Part shown: positions 26,597-34,772 of the stretch, one piece after another | Position numbering within the stretch: position 1 is the stretch's first letter | How the letters are laid out: each line of letters opens with the position of its first letter | Assembly: GCA_963817135.1 (NCBI GenBank) | Contig: CAWFNG010000016.1 | Span: forward strand, 1 to 64,000 | Reading direction: 5' to 3' | DNA length: 64,000 nucleotides | Source: VAZQ01 sp963817135 | GTDB taxonomy: Bacteria; Pseudomonadota; Alphaproteobacteria; Rhizobiales; Xanthobacteraceae | Position numbers and translations under genes: made by a program | Notes under the pieces: model-generated | Told to the model about the DNA's origin: nothing | The model's input: the letters and a program-made list of their open reading frames with translations, nothing else | Database searches by the model: none

Positions 26597-27571
26597 ATGT
26601 TCGCCGGGCTGCTTTTGCTGTGCCACATCCAGCCCACATCCGCCCAATCGAGTCTCATCTCCATTCCGACAGTCGTCATTGGCGTCAGCGTTTCGATATG
26701 GCCCGCGATCGTCGCCAAAGAAAAGGGCTTCTTTGCCGAGCAGGCTTTGGACGTGGACTTTATCGATTCCGGTTCCAGTTCACGCTCCATACAGCAGGTC
26801 GCGGCTGGGAGTGCGGAGATCGGTAGTTCGTCGCTCGTCGATACGATGCGGGCAATAGGGGCGGGGGCTTCGGTCAAGGTGTTTCTCAACAGTCTCGCCG
26901 TGGGGACGCACAGCCTGATTGCAGCAAAGTCCATCAAGTCGGTCGCCGATCTCAAGGGCAAGCGCGTGATGACCGGCGGGCCGGGCGATATTACCAATCT
27001 CTGGTGGCAGGCTACGGCGAGGCATTTCGGGCTGGACAGCGCCAAGGACGTCGAGCTCCTGTTCTCCGGTTCGACGGCCGCGCGCATGTCGGCGCTTTAT
27101 GCCGGCGCCATAGAGGCGACGGTGCTCTCCACGCCGCAAAGCTTCAAGGCGATTGCGGATGGCTTTACCGATCTCGGCCCCGTTGCGCCTTATCTCGGCG
27201 AGTTTCCGATGATGATCTGGCACGTCAACTCGCGCTGGGCGCAGGATAACGAGAAGCCGCTTCTCGGATTTGTCCGGGCGCATAATAAAGCGGTGCGTTA
27301 CCTTCTCGATCCTGTGAACAAAGCCGAGACCGCGCAAATGCTCGCCAAGGCCTCGCGCTCGACCGTCGACGATGCGCTCAAAACCTGGGAAATGTGCAGA
27401 GAGGTGAGAGGGTTTATTGCCGATGGGTCAATTACCGAGAAGGCGGTGGAGCGGGTTCGCGATACCCTCATGGCCAGCGGCGACCTCAAGCCGCCGGCCC
27501 TTCCGGCCAGTGCCTATTATGACGGCCATTACGTAAATGCCGTCGCCCGAGAGGAGACCAGCAAACCGTGA
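26597..27571 (+). CDS. NMT1/SsuA-type ABC transporter substrate-binding protein
   Basis: A 324-residue periplasmic binding protein. I start it at the ATG at 26597, which gives a signal sequence MFAGLLLLCHIQPTSAQS; earlier in-frame starts run antisense to the MBL gene. The mature part has VVIGVSVSIWPAIVAKEKGFFAEQ, SVADLKGKRVMTGGPGDITN and SALYAGAIEATVLSTPQSF, typical of the NMT1-like family. No permease or ATPase gene follows; the next gene is a small protein overlapping by 4 bp. Ligand unknown. Confidence 0.8.
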   Translation: MFAGLLLLCHIQPTSAQSSLISIPTVVIGVSVSIWPAIVAKEKGFFAEQALDVDFIDSGSSSRSIQQVAAGSAEIGSSSLVDTMRAIGAGASVKVFLNSLAVGTHSLIAAKSIKSVADLKGKRVMTGGPGDITNLWWQATARHFGLDSAKDVELLFSGSTAARMSALYAGAIEATVLSTPQSFKAIADGFTDLGPVAPYLGEFPMMIWHVNSRWAQDNEKPLLGFVRAHNKAVRYLLDPVNKAETAQMLAKASRSTVDDALKTWEMCREVRGFIADGSITEKAVERVRDTLMASGDLKPPALPASAYYDGHYVNAVAREETSKP

Positions 27572-27804
27572 GCACTACAATGCATCGGCTCGCAGCTTTC
27601 GGGCTCGTCGGCGATTTTTTGTGTGCCAATCTCGCGCTGGCGACTGCATTCTCGCTCGGGCCGAACATCTCATTTGCCGGGTGGGTCGAAACCGCCATGC
27701 TCAATGCCCTTTATGTATGCGAGATTCCCAACACCATTCTCGACGATCTCGTTGGCATCGGGGAACTGGCAATAAGCCTGATCATCAACATGGTGGCGAA
27801 TTGA
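27568..27804 (+). CDS. Small hydrophobic hypothetical protein, coupled to the binding protein
   Basis: The GTG at 27568 overlaps the stop of the binding-protein gene (GTGA), giving 78 residues; an ATG at 27580 is an alternative. The protein has a hydrophobic N-terminal stretch (LAAFGLVGDFLCANLALATAFSLG), which may be a signal or membrane helix, then VGIGELAISLIINMVAN at the end. No family recognised. The tight overlap suggests a role with the binding protein or with the following AI-2E-type permease. Confidence 0.5.
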   Translation: MSTTMHRLAAFGLVGDFLCANLALATAFSLGPNISFAGWVETAMLNALYVCEIPNTILDDLVGIGELAISLIINMVAN

Positions 27805-27811
27805 TCCCGAC

Positions 27812-28873
27812 GTGAACGACCCCGGGACGACCTCATGGCTGCACATGGTCGGCCGCTTCCTGTTTGTTACGGCGGCCGCGGTGGCGACGATTTGGATGTT
27901 GCGGCACTTCTTGCCTGCGCTTGCGTGGGCTGCCGTCCTTGCAATCGCCACATGGCCGTTGCGCGAACGACTGCTTCGCAAAGCCATGCTGCCAACCGCG
28001 GCAGCGATGACGCTGACCGCGATCATCGGGTTGCTCATCATTGTGCCCCTGATCGTGGTGGCCATTCAGGTCGCGATGGAAGCCGATCTGATCATTCAAT
28101 GGGTACGCGAGTTCAAAGAAACCGGCCTTGGCACGCCGGATTGGATTTATCAGCTGCCCTTGGTCGGCGGCTATCTTGGCCCCTGGTGGCAAGATCACCT
28201 GGGCGACCCGGTAGCCGCCAAAGAGCTGTTGGGACGAATCGAGGCGATGGGCCTGACGCGGACGAGCGGCGTAGGCAGGCAATTGGTCTCGCGTGCGATA
28301 ATCCTCGGCGTCACGCTGCTCACGCTGTTTTTCGTTTATCGCGACGGCCCGCAGATCGTCGAGCAGACGGGCACTATCTCCGACCGCCTGCTCGGACACG
28401 GCGCAAGGCGGCTCGCAGAGGAAGCGATATCCACCATCCGGGCCACAGTTAACGGGCTTGTGCTGGTCGGACTTGCCGAAGGTGCCTTGCTCGGAATTGC
28501 GTATGCACTAGCGGGCTTGCGCCATCCAGTTCTGCTCGGCCTGGCGACGGGAATCTTCGCCATCATTCCGTTCGGGGCGCCGGTCGTGCTGGTCGGCGCT
28601 TGCATTGTGCTCCTCGCTCAGGCCCATGTCGCCGCCGCGCTAACCATTTTGCTGTTTGGTTCAATCTTAGTCTTTGTTGCGGATCATTTTGTCCGGCCCG
28701 CCATCATCGGCATGTCGAGCCGGGTACCTTTCCTGTGGATCCTTCTCGGCATTTTCGGCGGCCTCGAAACATTTGGTCTGCTTGGCCTTTTTATCGGACC
28801 GGCGATCATGGCGGTGGCGCTGGCAATCTGGCGGGAAGGCGCCGCGCCGGAAAAGGTAGAGAAGGCAGCCTGA
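27812..28873 (+). CDS. AI-2E/PerM-family membrane transporter
   Basis: A 353-residue membrane protein with about eight helices. The family core includes LPALAWAAVLAIATWPLRERLL, LLTLFFVYRDGPQIVEQ, GLVLVGLAEGALLGIAYALAGL and the C-terminal VADHFVRPAIIGMSSRVPFLWILLGIFGG. Members export small molecules or act in ion and stress exchange; a true autoinducer-2 role is rarely proven. The GTG at 27812 follows the small gene by 7 bp; an ATG at 27845 is an alternative start. Confidence 0.85.
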   Translation: MNDPGTTSWLHMVGRFLFVTAAAVATIWMLRHFLPALAWAAVLAIATWPLRERLLRKAMLPTAAAMTLTAIIGLLIIVPLIVVAIQVAMEADLIIQWVREFKETGLGTPDWIYQLPLVGGYLGPWWQDHLGDPVAAKELLGRIEAMGLTRTSGVGRQLVSRAIILGVTLLTLFFVYRDGPQIVEQTGTISDRLLGHGARRLAEEAISTIRATVNGLVLVGLAEGALLGIAYALAGLRHPVLLGLATGIFAIIPFGAPVVLVGACIVLLAQAHVAAALTILLFGSILVFVADHFVRPAIIGMSSRVPFLWILLGIFGGLETFGLLGLFIGPAIMAVALAIWREGAAPEKVEKAA

Positions 28874-28974
28874 ATACTACTCTAGCGGCGGCTCGGTTGA
28901 ACCAGACCGGGGGTTGCAGCGACCAAGGGGTGACGTTGAGCGTTTTGTTCCCCACCCCCCAAGCGTATCCCCCC

Positions 28975-29061
28975 ATGACTTCCTTTCCCATTGAACTCTT
29001 CTGGCTCGCCGGCGCCTTCATCATGCTGATGGCCTGTCTTTTGGCAGTCACGGCCGAATAA
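28975..29061 (+). CDS. Very small membrane peptide (28 aa)
   Basis: ATG at 28975 to TAA at 29059 encodes MTSFPIELFWLAGAFIMLMA and a short tail, a single membrane helix. No good ribosome-binding site is evident (the sequence before it is C-rich). The stop lies 3 bp before the first CTAG hairpin. It is plausible as a small membrane protein but not proven. Confidence 0.3.
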   Translation: MTSFPIELFWLAGAFIMLMACLLAVTAE

Positions 29062-29064
29062 TCA

Positions 29065-29141
29065 CTAGTGTGGCGGATTTGACGTTCTACCAGCATTGCC
29101 GCGAGTTATTCGTAGGAACGTCAAATCCAAAGCCACACTAG
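29065..29141. repeat. CTAG hairpin element A
   Basis: A 77-bp imperfect palindrome from CTAGTGTGGC to GCCACACTAG. Inner arms GGATTTGACGTTC and GAACGTCAAATCC are fully complementary. The right side has three extra bases (AAA) between outer and inner arms, so a folded strand has one 3-nt bulge. It is paired with element B 14 bp downstream. Confidence 0.92.
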
Positions 29142-29155
29142 AATTCATATAGTTG

Positions 29156-29232
29156 CTAGTGTCCCTTTGGTTCCGACGTTCGTATGCGAGGGGTGCTGCA
29201 AAGTGCTACGAACGTCGGAACCGGGACACTAG
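29156..29232. repeat. CTAG hairpin element B
   Basis: A second 77-bp palindrome, CTAGTGTCCC to GGGACACTAG, with inner arms GGTTCCGACGTTCGTA and TACGAACGTCGGAACC. Here the 3-nt bulge (TTT) is on the left, so B is the inverted-orientation partner of A. Its arm sequence differs from A on both sides in a matching way. Confidence 0.92.
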
Positions 29233-29436
29233 CGATTTTACGATTTTCTCTGCAAGCGCTGCGCGATCGCCGCAGGCAGCCGATGGCTACAAGTTTCTCC
29301 GTTTTCATGCCGCTTTCTAAATCGGCAGCGTATGCCGTTTCGCGGCAATTTCGCCCTGTTATCGCCGCGATCAGGCTTCAGCCATGGGGCGATGCGAGTT
29401 CGCAAGTTCCCAACGAAGCGTGCCGGTCGCGAGATC
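29233..29436. other. Intergenic stretch before the DUF900 lipoprotein gene
   Basis: Together with elements A and B this makes a 375-bp gap between coding sequences. An in-frame extension of the hydrolase gene to 29332 exists, but the lipoprotein signal begins at 29437. No promoter, RNA or repeat was recognised in the remaining 204 bp. Confidence 0.4.
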
Positions 29437-30447
29437 ATGTCAGCGTTAAGTCCTGCTTCACGGCGCGCCATACTGCGGCAAGGCGGAACGCTTGCGCTCC
29501 TGCTGGCGCTTGGCGGATGTGCGGCTCTCTCGTCCAGCCTCCCGCGTCACGACAGCGGAGAGCTTTCCGCTCGCCCGACCCTTCTGGTCGCAACAACCCG
29601 CAAGCCGGTTAATGGCGCGCAGGCAAAACCCTGGTTTGGAACCGAGCGCGCCTCGACCATGACCATTGCGCGCGCGCGCCTCATCCCGCCCGACGAAGGT
29701 CGTTTCTCGCTCGCCTCGGTGGGACTGGGCGACTGGCAGCTCGAAGCAGTCGCGCCGGTAGCTCGCATCGACGATCTGTTTGCGGCGGGTCCTGAAAACC
29801 ACGACGTGCTCATCTACGTACACGGCTTCAATCAGACCTTCGAGACCGCCGCGCTCGATGCGGCGCGGCTTTCCGATGGGATCAGCTTTCACGGCGATAC
29901 CATGGTGTTCGCCTGGCCTTCCAAGGCGAAACTCTTCGACTACGGCTATGATCGCGAGAGCGCGATGTGGTCACGGGATGCATTGGAACGCGTACTGTCC
30001 CGCCTGGTCGCCAATCCGAAAATCGGACGCATTCACATTGTCGCGCACAGTGTCGGGACCATGCTGACCATGGAATCGCTCCGGCAGATTTACACGCGCC
30101 ATGGCATGGCCGTCGCGGAAAAGCTTGGCGCAGTGGTGTTCGCCTCTCCCGACATCGACATGGACGTTTTTTCCTCGTCTGTCGAACGCATGCCTCCCGT
30201 TGCGCCAAAAATCACGGTGATAACCGCTACCAACGACCGCGCGCTCGCGCTTTCAGGCTGGATCGCCGGCGGGACAACCCGGGTGGGTGCGGCGGAAAAG
30301 GCGCAGCTTGAAAAGCTCGGATTGCGCGTCATCGACGCCTCGGCGCAGAGTTGGGGCATTATCAACCACGATCTATTCCTGTCGAATGCACAAATTCGTC
30401 TGGTAATACGCCGAGCCGTCGACGGCCTTCCACTTGATGGTGCCTGA
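29437..30447 (+). CDS. DUF900 alpha/beta-hydrolase, probable lipoprotein
   Basis: A 336-residue protein beginning at the ATG at 29437. The N-terminus has a twin-arginine-like start and a lipobox (LALGGC, C28), so it is probably anchored to a membrane. The DUF900 hydrolase core includes VLIYVHGFNQTFETAALDAARL, VFAWPSKAKLFDYGYDRESA and the nucleophile S205 in VAHSVGTM, followed by ASPDIDMDVF with a candidate acid and a late histidine in INHDLF. Substrate unknown; it may be an esterase or envelope lipase. Confidence 0.85.
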   Translation: MSALSPASRRAILRQGGTLALLLALGGCAALSSSLPRHDSGELSARPTLLVATTRKPVNGAQAKPWFGTERASTMTIARARLIPPDEGRFSLASVGLGDWQLEAVAPVARIDDLFAAGPENHDVLIYVHGFNQTFETAALDAARLSDGISFHGDTMVFAWPSKAKLFDYGYDRESAMWSRDALERVLSRLVANPKIGRIHIVAHSVGTMLTMESLRQIYTRHGMAVAEKLGAVVFASPDIDMDVFSSSVERMPPVAPKITVITATNDRALALSGWIAGGTTRVGAAEKAQLEKLGLRVIDASAQSWGIINHDLFLSNAQIRLVIRRAVDGLPLDGA

Positions 30448-30541
30448 CCCGGGGCTCATCGGTTAGCCCTAATTTGCTCGCGCCGTGTTGAAGAGCTTGC
30501 GCTTGCTCGCCAGTATCGAGGCTCACTGGTTCGGCTGCCTG

Positions 30542-31459
30542 ATGCGCATCGCCCGCACGTTTGCTCTGACCTTCGCCTTGTTGATGGTGAGCGTGGGAGA
30601 AGCCGCCGCGCAGACCGGGGAGCCGGCCGCGCCGGCTGCTCCCGAAAACGAAGCAAACGCGCAACCGAACGTTCGCGAATCCATGTGTTTGATGATTGAG
30701 TCGGCTGCCCGTGCAAATGGGTTGCCGCTTGAATTCTTTGCGCGGGTGATCTGGCAGGAAAGCCGCTTCCAGCCCAGTGCGGTGGGGCCGCGCACCCGCA
30801 GCGGCGAGAACGCCCAGGGTATCGCCCAGTTCATGCCGCGTACCGCTGCCGAGCGTGGACTGCTCGACCCGTTCGATCCGGTTCAAGCGCTGCCGAAATC
30901 GGCGGAATTCCTGCGCGAGTTGCGCGACAAGTTTGGCAATCTCGGCCTCGCCGCCGCAGCCTATAATGCCGGCCCCGGGCGGGTGCGCGAATTCCTTTCC
31001 GGTGCGCGAGGGTTGCCCAGCGAAACGCGCAATTACGTCGCTGCGATTACCGGTATTGGCGTCGACGACTGGGCGAAGGGAGGCACGCGCGAACCGGCGC
31101 AAACTCCGCCGAACTGCCGGCAATTGATGGCGCTCCTTAAACGGGCGCCCAATCCATTCGTCGAGAGGCTCGAGCAGCGCGTGAAACTGAGCACCGATAG
31201 TCCATGGGGGATCCAGCTCAGTGCCGGATTTTCCCGCGAACGGGCGCTTGCCGCTTATGCGGCGATGGCAGGCCGCTACGCTTCGGTGTTGGCGGGCCGC
31301 GACCCGACGATCAGCAGCATGGTATTCCGCACCCGCGGGACACGCCCATTCTATCAGGTGCGTGTAGGCACCGACACGCGAGAGGCTGCCGACACCCTTT
31401 GTGCCGGCATTCGCCGCGCCGGTGGCGCCTGCATCGTCTTGCGCAACCGGCCAGGCTGA
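30542..31459 (+). CDS. Lytic transglycosylase (SLT domain) with C-terminal SPOR-like region
   Basis: A 305-residue periplasmic peptidoglycan lyase. The ATG at 30542 begins a signal peptide (FALTFALLMVSVGEAAAQ); a GTG at 30485 lies upstream in frame. The SLT domain spans about residues 45-160, with catalytic E73 in VIWQESRFQPSAVG, then AQGIAQFMPRTAAERGL and AAAYNAGPGRVREFL. The last 40 residues (FYQVRVGTDTREAADTLCAG, then IVLRNRPG) look like a SPOR peptidoglycan-binding fold. It lies 4 bp before the MFS gene. Confidence 0.88.
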   Translation: MRIARTFALTFALLMVSVGEAAAQTGEPAAPAAPENEANAQPNVRESMCLMIESAARANGLPLEFFARVIWQESRFQPSAVGPRTRSGENAQGIAQFMPRTAAERGLLDPFDPVQALPKSAEFLRELRDKFGNLGLAAAAYNAGPGRVREFLSGARGLPSETRNYVAAITGIGVDDWAKGGTREPAQTPPNCRQLMALLKRAPNPFVERLEQRVKLSTDSPWGIQLSAGFSRERALAAYAAMAGRYASVLAGRDPTISSMVFRTRGTRPFYQVRVGTDTREAADTLCAGIRRAGGACIVLRNRPG

Positions 31460-31463
31460 AAAC

Positions 31464-32699
31464 ATGATTCGAGCGTGGCTTTCGCTGCTCAACAATGGCG
31501 CGGAGCGCGAGCGCTTTCATCTCTACAGTGCGCGTGCGGCGCGCGGCTTCGGCGACGGATTTGCTGCCGTCGTGCTGCCGGCCTACCTGGCTGAAATCGG
31601 TTTTGCTCCCTTTCAAATCGGGCTCATCGCAACCGCAGCACTGCTCGGGTCGGCAGTGTTGACCTTGGCGATCGGTTTCCTTGGCTCACGCTTCCAATTG
31701 CGTAGCTTGCTCATCGCTTGCGCGATCCTGATGATCCTGACCGGATTGGCATTTCCCAATTTCCGGCATTTCACCTTTCTCGCGCTGATTGCTTTTGTCG
31801 GCACCATCAATCCAAGCACTGGCGATATCGGGGTGCACGTTCCGCTCGAGCACGCTTCGCTTGCCCATGCCGCTTCCGACCAGGAGCGAACCCATACCTT
31901 TGCGCGCTACAGCCTGATCGGCGCGCTTTCCATTGCAGCAGGCGCCCTCATGGCGGGCACGCCCGACCTGTTGGCGTCTCTCGGCATAGGAAAACTTACC
32001 GCCATGCAGCTGTTGTTCTACCTCTATGCCGCGCTTGGGCTGCTTGCCGCATTTTTTTATTCCCGCCTGCCACGCGTCAAACCCGAGCAGATCACGGAAA
32101 AACCCGCGCCGCTTGGTCCCTCGCGCGCGATTGTCTACCGGCTTGCGGCCTTGTTCAGCCTCGATGCTTTCGCCGGCGGCTTCACCGTGCAGTCGCTGTT
32201 GGCGCTTTGGCTGTTCGAGCGCTTTGATCTGTCGCTTGCTGGGGCAAGCGTGTTCTTCTTCTGGGCGAATGTGTTGTCGGCGTTCTCCTATCCGGTGGCA
32301 GCTAGGCTCGGAGGACGGTTCGGACTGATCAACACCATGGTATTCACGCATATCCCATCGAGTCTGTGCTTGATAGCGGCAGCCTTTGCAGCGAACCTGC
32401 AGCTGGTGCTCGTCCTCCTGCTGGTCAGGTCGGCACTGTCGCAAATGGATGTGCCGACCCGGACCTCCTATGTGATGGCGGTGGTTACCCCCGCTGAGCG
32501 CACCGCAGCGGCGAGCGTCACCGCGGTTCCCCGCAGCCTGGCGTCTTCCATCAGCCCCGCGCTTTCCGGCGCGCTGCTTTCGACGGCATTCATCGGTCTG
32601 CCGCTGGTGCTCTCCGGGACGCTCAAGATTGCCTATGATCTCGCGCTGCTGTTTTCGTTTCGCCACATCAAGGCACCCGAGGAACTCAAGCGCGGCTGA
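31464..32699 (+). CDS. Major facilitator superfamily transporter
   Basis: A 411-residue membrane protein of about twelve helices. The ATG at 31464 is 4 bp after the transglycosylase stop. Clear features are YLAEIGFAPFQIGLIATAALLGSAVLTL in the first helices, a central cytoplasmic loop (SRLPRVKPEQITEKPAPL), and SQMDVPTRTSYVMAVVTPAERTAAASV in the second half, a motif seen in a rhizobial MFS subgroup. Substrate unknown. Confidence 0.85.
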   Translation: MIRAWLSLLNNGAERERFHLYSARAARGFGDGFAAVVLPAYLAEIGFAPFQIGLIATAALLGSAVLTLAIGFLGSRFQLRSLLIACAILMILTGLAFPNFRHFTFLALIAFVGTINPSTGDIGVHVPLEHASLAHAASDQERTHTFARYSLIGALSIAAGALMAGTPDLLASLGIGKLTAMQLLFYLYAALGLLAAFFYSRLPRVKPEQITEKPAPLGPSRAIVYRLAALFSLDAFAGGFTVQSLLALWLFERFDLSLAGASVFFFWANVLSAFSYPVAARLGGRFGLINTMVFTHIPSSLCLIAAAFAANLQLVLVLLLVRSALSQMDVPTRTSYVMAVVTPAERTAAASVTAVPRSLASSISPALSGALLSTAFIGLPLVLSGTLKIAYDLALLFSFRHIKAPEELKRG

Positions 32700-32860
32700 T
32701 CTCAAGCTCAAGTCCGTTTTTGGGGGGCTGCACCGTTCAACAACACGTGTAACCAAGTGATGCACGCACGCCGCCACAATTGAGACCTTGTGGCCGCCAA
32801 GATCAAGCTTCAGATCCTTACACACGCATCTTAAATGAACTCCGAAATGGGAGATTTCAC

Positions 32861-33115
32861 ATGGTCAGGAAGGCAGCCTTACTGATCACCGGCTTCGTCC
32901 TGCTTGCGGCCGCGCCGGCAGTGCCGCAAGTGCAAGATCGAGGCGCGCCCCCCGAGTTGCAAAGCAATATCCCGCCGCCGGTTTCCGCATCAGTACCGAT
33001 CTCGACAGAAAAGCCAGCCTCCGGTGCCGAGGTGCGCTCGAGTTCCGCATCGCCCGGGGTACGGGTTCCTTCGCCCGAACTCGCGCCCGTCCCTCAACCG
33101 CATGGTGTTCGATAG
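32861..33115 (+). CDS. Small secreted proline-rich protein
   Basis: An 84-residue protein from the ATG at 32861, with GGAG about 9 bp upstream. A signal peptide (KAALLITGFVLLAAAPAVPQ) is followed by a short Pro/Ser-rich chain (ELQSNIPPPVSASVPIS, SPELAPVPQPHGVR). No family recognised. Its stop is 5 bp before hairpin element C. The gene at 34489 encodes a protein of the same general make-up. Confidence 0.6.
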   Translation: MVRKAALLITGFVLLAAAPAVPQVQDRGAPPELQSNIPPPVSASVPISTEKPASGAEVRSSSASPGVRVPSPELAPVPQPHGVR

Positions 33116-33120
33116 AGCGC

Positions 33121-33195
33121 CTAGTGGTCCGATTCCGAAGTTCGCCAGTGGTTGCGGCGCGTCAAATGCGAACTTCGGAATCTAAGGACCACTAG
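33121..33195. repeat. CTAG hairpin element C
   Basis: A 75-bp palindrome, CTAGTGGTCC to GGACCACTAG, with inner arms GATTCCGAAGTTCGC and GCGAACTTCGGAATC. The 3-nt bulge (TAA) is on the right, the same orientation as element A. Its partner D begins 13 bp downstream. Confidence 0.92.
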
Positions 33196-33208
33196 CAACT
33201 CTATGACT

Positions 33209-33286
33209 CTAGTGCCCCTTTTGAACCCGAAGTTCGCGATCAAACTTGCCTCACAGTGTGCGCGAACTTCGGGTTCGAGGCACTAG
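33209..33286. repeat. CTAG hairpin element D
   Basis: A 78-bp palindrome, CTAGTGCCCC to GAGGCACTAG, with inner arms GAACCCGAAGTTCGCG and CGCGAACTTCGGGTTC. The bulge (T-run) is on the left, the orientation of element B. Its last CTA (33283-33285) supplies, on the other strand, the TAG stop codon of the DUF1036 gene. Confidence 0.92.
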
Positions 33287-33771
33287 TTTAAAGTCACGAT
33301 AAGCGCCGGAGAGTTCACCTCTTGGCCGTTAAATCCCTGCGGGGACTCGTTGCTTTGACAGGAATAGTTTGTGCTCGGAACTTTTGCCATCCATTTATCT
33401 GGGCGGCGGATGCAAAATGTGCCCGCCTGGCCGGGCCAAGTCCGGCGGCGAGTACTGTCCTCGGCGTAATAGAAAAACCAGCCCTTTGAAAAACTCCATG
33501 TGGGCCGACAGGGTCCAGGATCGACCGGGAACCATCCCTGGATGACAAAGGCGCTGCTTTGCGGACTCTCCCGGCTGACAAAAGCAAACCACGCCTGGAA
33601 CGTGCTACGATTGCAGACTTGGAGCTGGAAGACGTCCTGCTGCTGCGCGTGCGCCGGAGTCGCCAAGAATGCCAGCAATCCAAATATGCACAAACAAAGA
33701 ATTACAGGGCCATCGCGAGTCGAACAAGAATCATCCCGCTCTAAGAGTGGGAGAGAGTGCTTATCGGTCAT
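33283..33771 (-). CDS. DUF1036 secreted protein, copy 1
   Basis: A 162-residue protein from the ATG at 33771. A hydrophobic signal (ILCLCIFGLLAFLATPAHAQ) precedes the DUF1036 domain, whose hallmarks are visible: FQLQVCNRSTFQAWFAF, GWFPVDPGPC, FFYYAEDS, GTFCIRRPDKW and NYSCQSNESPQGF. Cysteines are placed to form disulphides. The function of DUF1036 is unknown; members are periplasmic or secreted. It overlaps the end of copy 2 by 11 bp and ends inside hairpin element D. Confidence 0.85.
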   Translation of the reverse strand: MTDKHSLPLLERDDSCSTRDGPVILCLCIFGLLAFLATPAHAQQQDVFQLQVCNRSTFQAWFAFVSRESPQSSAFVIQGWFPVDPGPCRPTWSFSKGWFFYYAEDSTRRRTWPGQAGTFCIRRPDKWMAKVPSTNYSCQSNESPQGFNGQEVNSPALIVTLN

Positions 33772-34264
33772 GCATGGTCCACGTATATAGGTCGTCGGTG
33801 ACATTCAACGCGGTGAAGCCGACGGAGCGCTCGTCCGTTCTACAATTTGGGTTTGCCGGTCCGAACCAAGTCTGCGATTGGGAGCGAACGCAAAGCTTCT
33901 TGTCGTCCGCCGGCCAATAGATGTCCGGTCGTCCCCAAGCTTCCTCGTGGTGATAAAACATCCCTTTGGGAAGGAAGAAGACAGGCAGGTTCGCGCCAGG
34001 CCAGTTCACGCAGGGACTGTGAGCTTCAAAGGGCCACCATCCTGAGCTTATGAAGTTATTGCTGTCCGGCGCCTGCAGATAGACGACTGCCATCATTACC
34101 TTGTAGGCACTCTGATTGCAGACTTGAAAGGCGAAATGCCCAGGCAGCGGCGTCTGCGCCGGCGGTGGCTGCTGTGCCTGAGCCGGATCGACTAATATTG
34201 TTTTCGCCGCAAGAACGACCGCCGTCAGAGGGACGGCGAACAGACTACCTTGCAGCCCCCTCAT
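33761..34264 (-). CDS. DUF1036 secreted protein, copy 2
   Basis: A 167-residue protein from the ATG at 34264 (a later start than the longest frame, chosen to place the signal peptide at the N-terminus). The signal ends near DPAQAQQPPP. The domain shows FAFQVCNQSAYKVMMAVVYLQ, GWWPFEAHSPC, GMFYHHEEAWG, KKLCVRSQSQTW and NPNCRTDERSVGF, aligned with copy 1. It probably forms one transcript with copy 1. Confidence 0.85.
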   Translation of the reverse strand: MRGLQGSLFAVPLTAVVLAAKTILVDPAQAQQPPPAQTPLPGHFAFQVCNQSAYKVMMAVVYLQAPDSNNFISSGWWPFEAHSPCVNWPGANLPVFFLPKGMFYHHEEAWGRPDIYWPADDKKLCVRSQSQTWFGPANPNCRTDERSVGFTALNVTDDLYTWTMHDR

Positions 34265-34488
34265 CCGTTTGCTCCCTGCCCAATACAGTGACCGCTGCCT
34301 TGCTCCGATGGCGGCCAATCAGAATATCATGAACTGGCGGCTCACACATTGGTGAGGGCAGTGCGGTCAATTTCCTCTTGCCGCGTCACAATTAAGTCTT
34401 TGGAGTAGGGGATATCGGTTGGCAAGGGCATAAGACGAAGGCTGCGGCGAGCGTCCTCGCCCGCCATCGAATCGATCAGGAGACTAAG

Positions 34489-34746
34489 ATGAAGACTGCC
34501 GCCTCGTTGACGATGGGAGCCGTGCTGGTTGCGTTGGCCATCACATCCGCGCAGAGTCAGAATCGGCCAACAAACGCTCCCCAGTCTGCGACTGACGCAA
34601 CGGCACCGAGCACAACGAATATGCCCAGATCGGCGGTCAATCCAGCGATCCCGTCCGTGGAAGGCCGTGTATCCGAAGACACGCAACCCCCGCCGGTCCT
34701 TTCCACCGATACCGCCAAGAAGGGCGCGAAGGTCGTTCCCCGTTAA
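34489..34746 (+). CDS. Small secreted Thr/Pro-rich protein
   Basis: An 85-residue protein from the ATG at 34489, behind AGGAG (about 34480). The signal peptide (MKTAASLTMGAVLVALAITS) is followed by a polar, Thr/Pro/Ala-rich chain ending in a basic KKGAKVVPR. No domain recognised. It lies between two DUF1036 genes on the opposite strand and converges on copy 3, 26 bp apart at the stops. Confidence 0.6.
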   Translation: MKTAASLTMGAVLVALAITSAQSQNRPTNAPQSATDATAPSTTNMPRSAVNPAIPSVEGRVSEDTQPPPVLSTDTAKKGAKVVPR

Positions 34747-34772
34747 TTCTGCAACGACAGTCGCTTTTCAGA

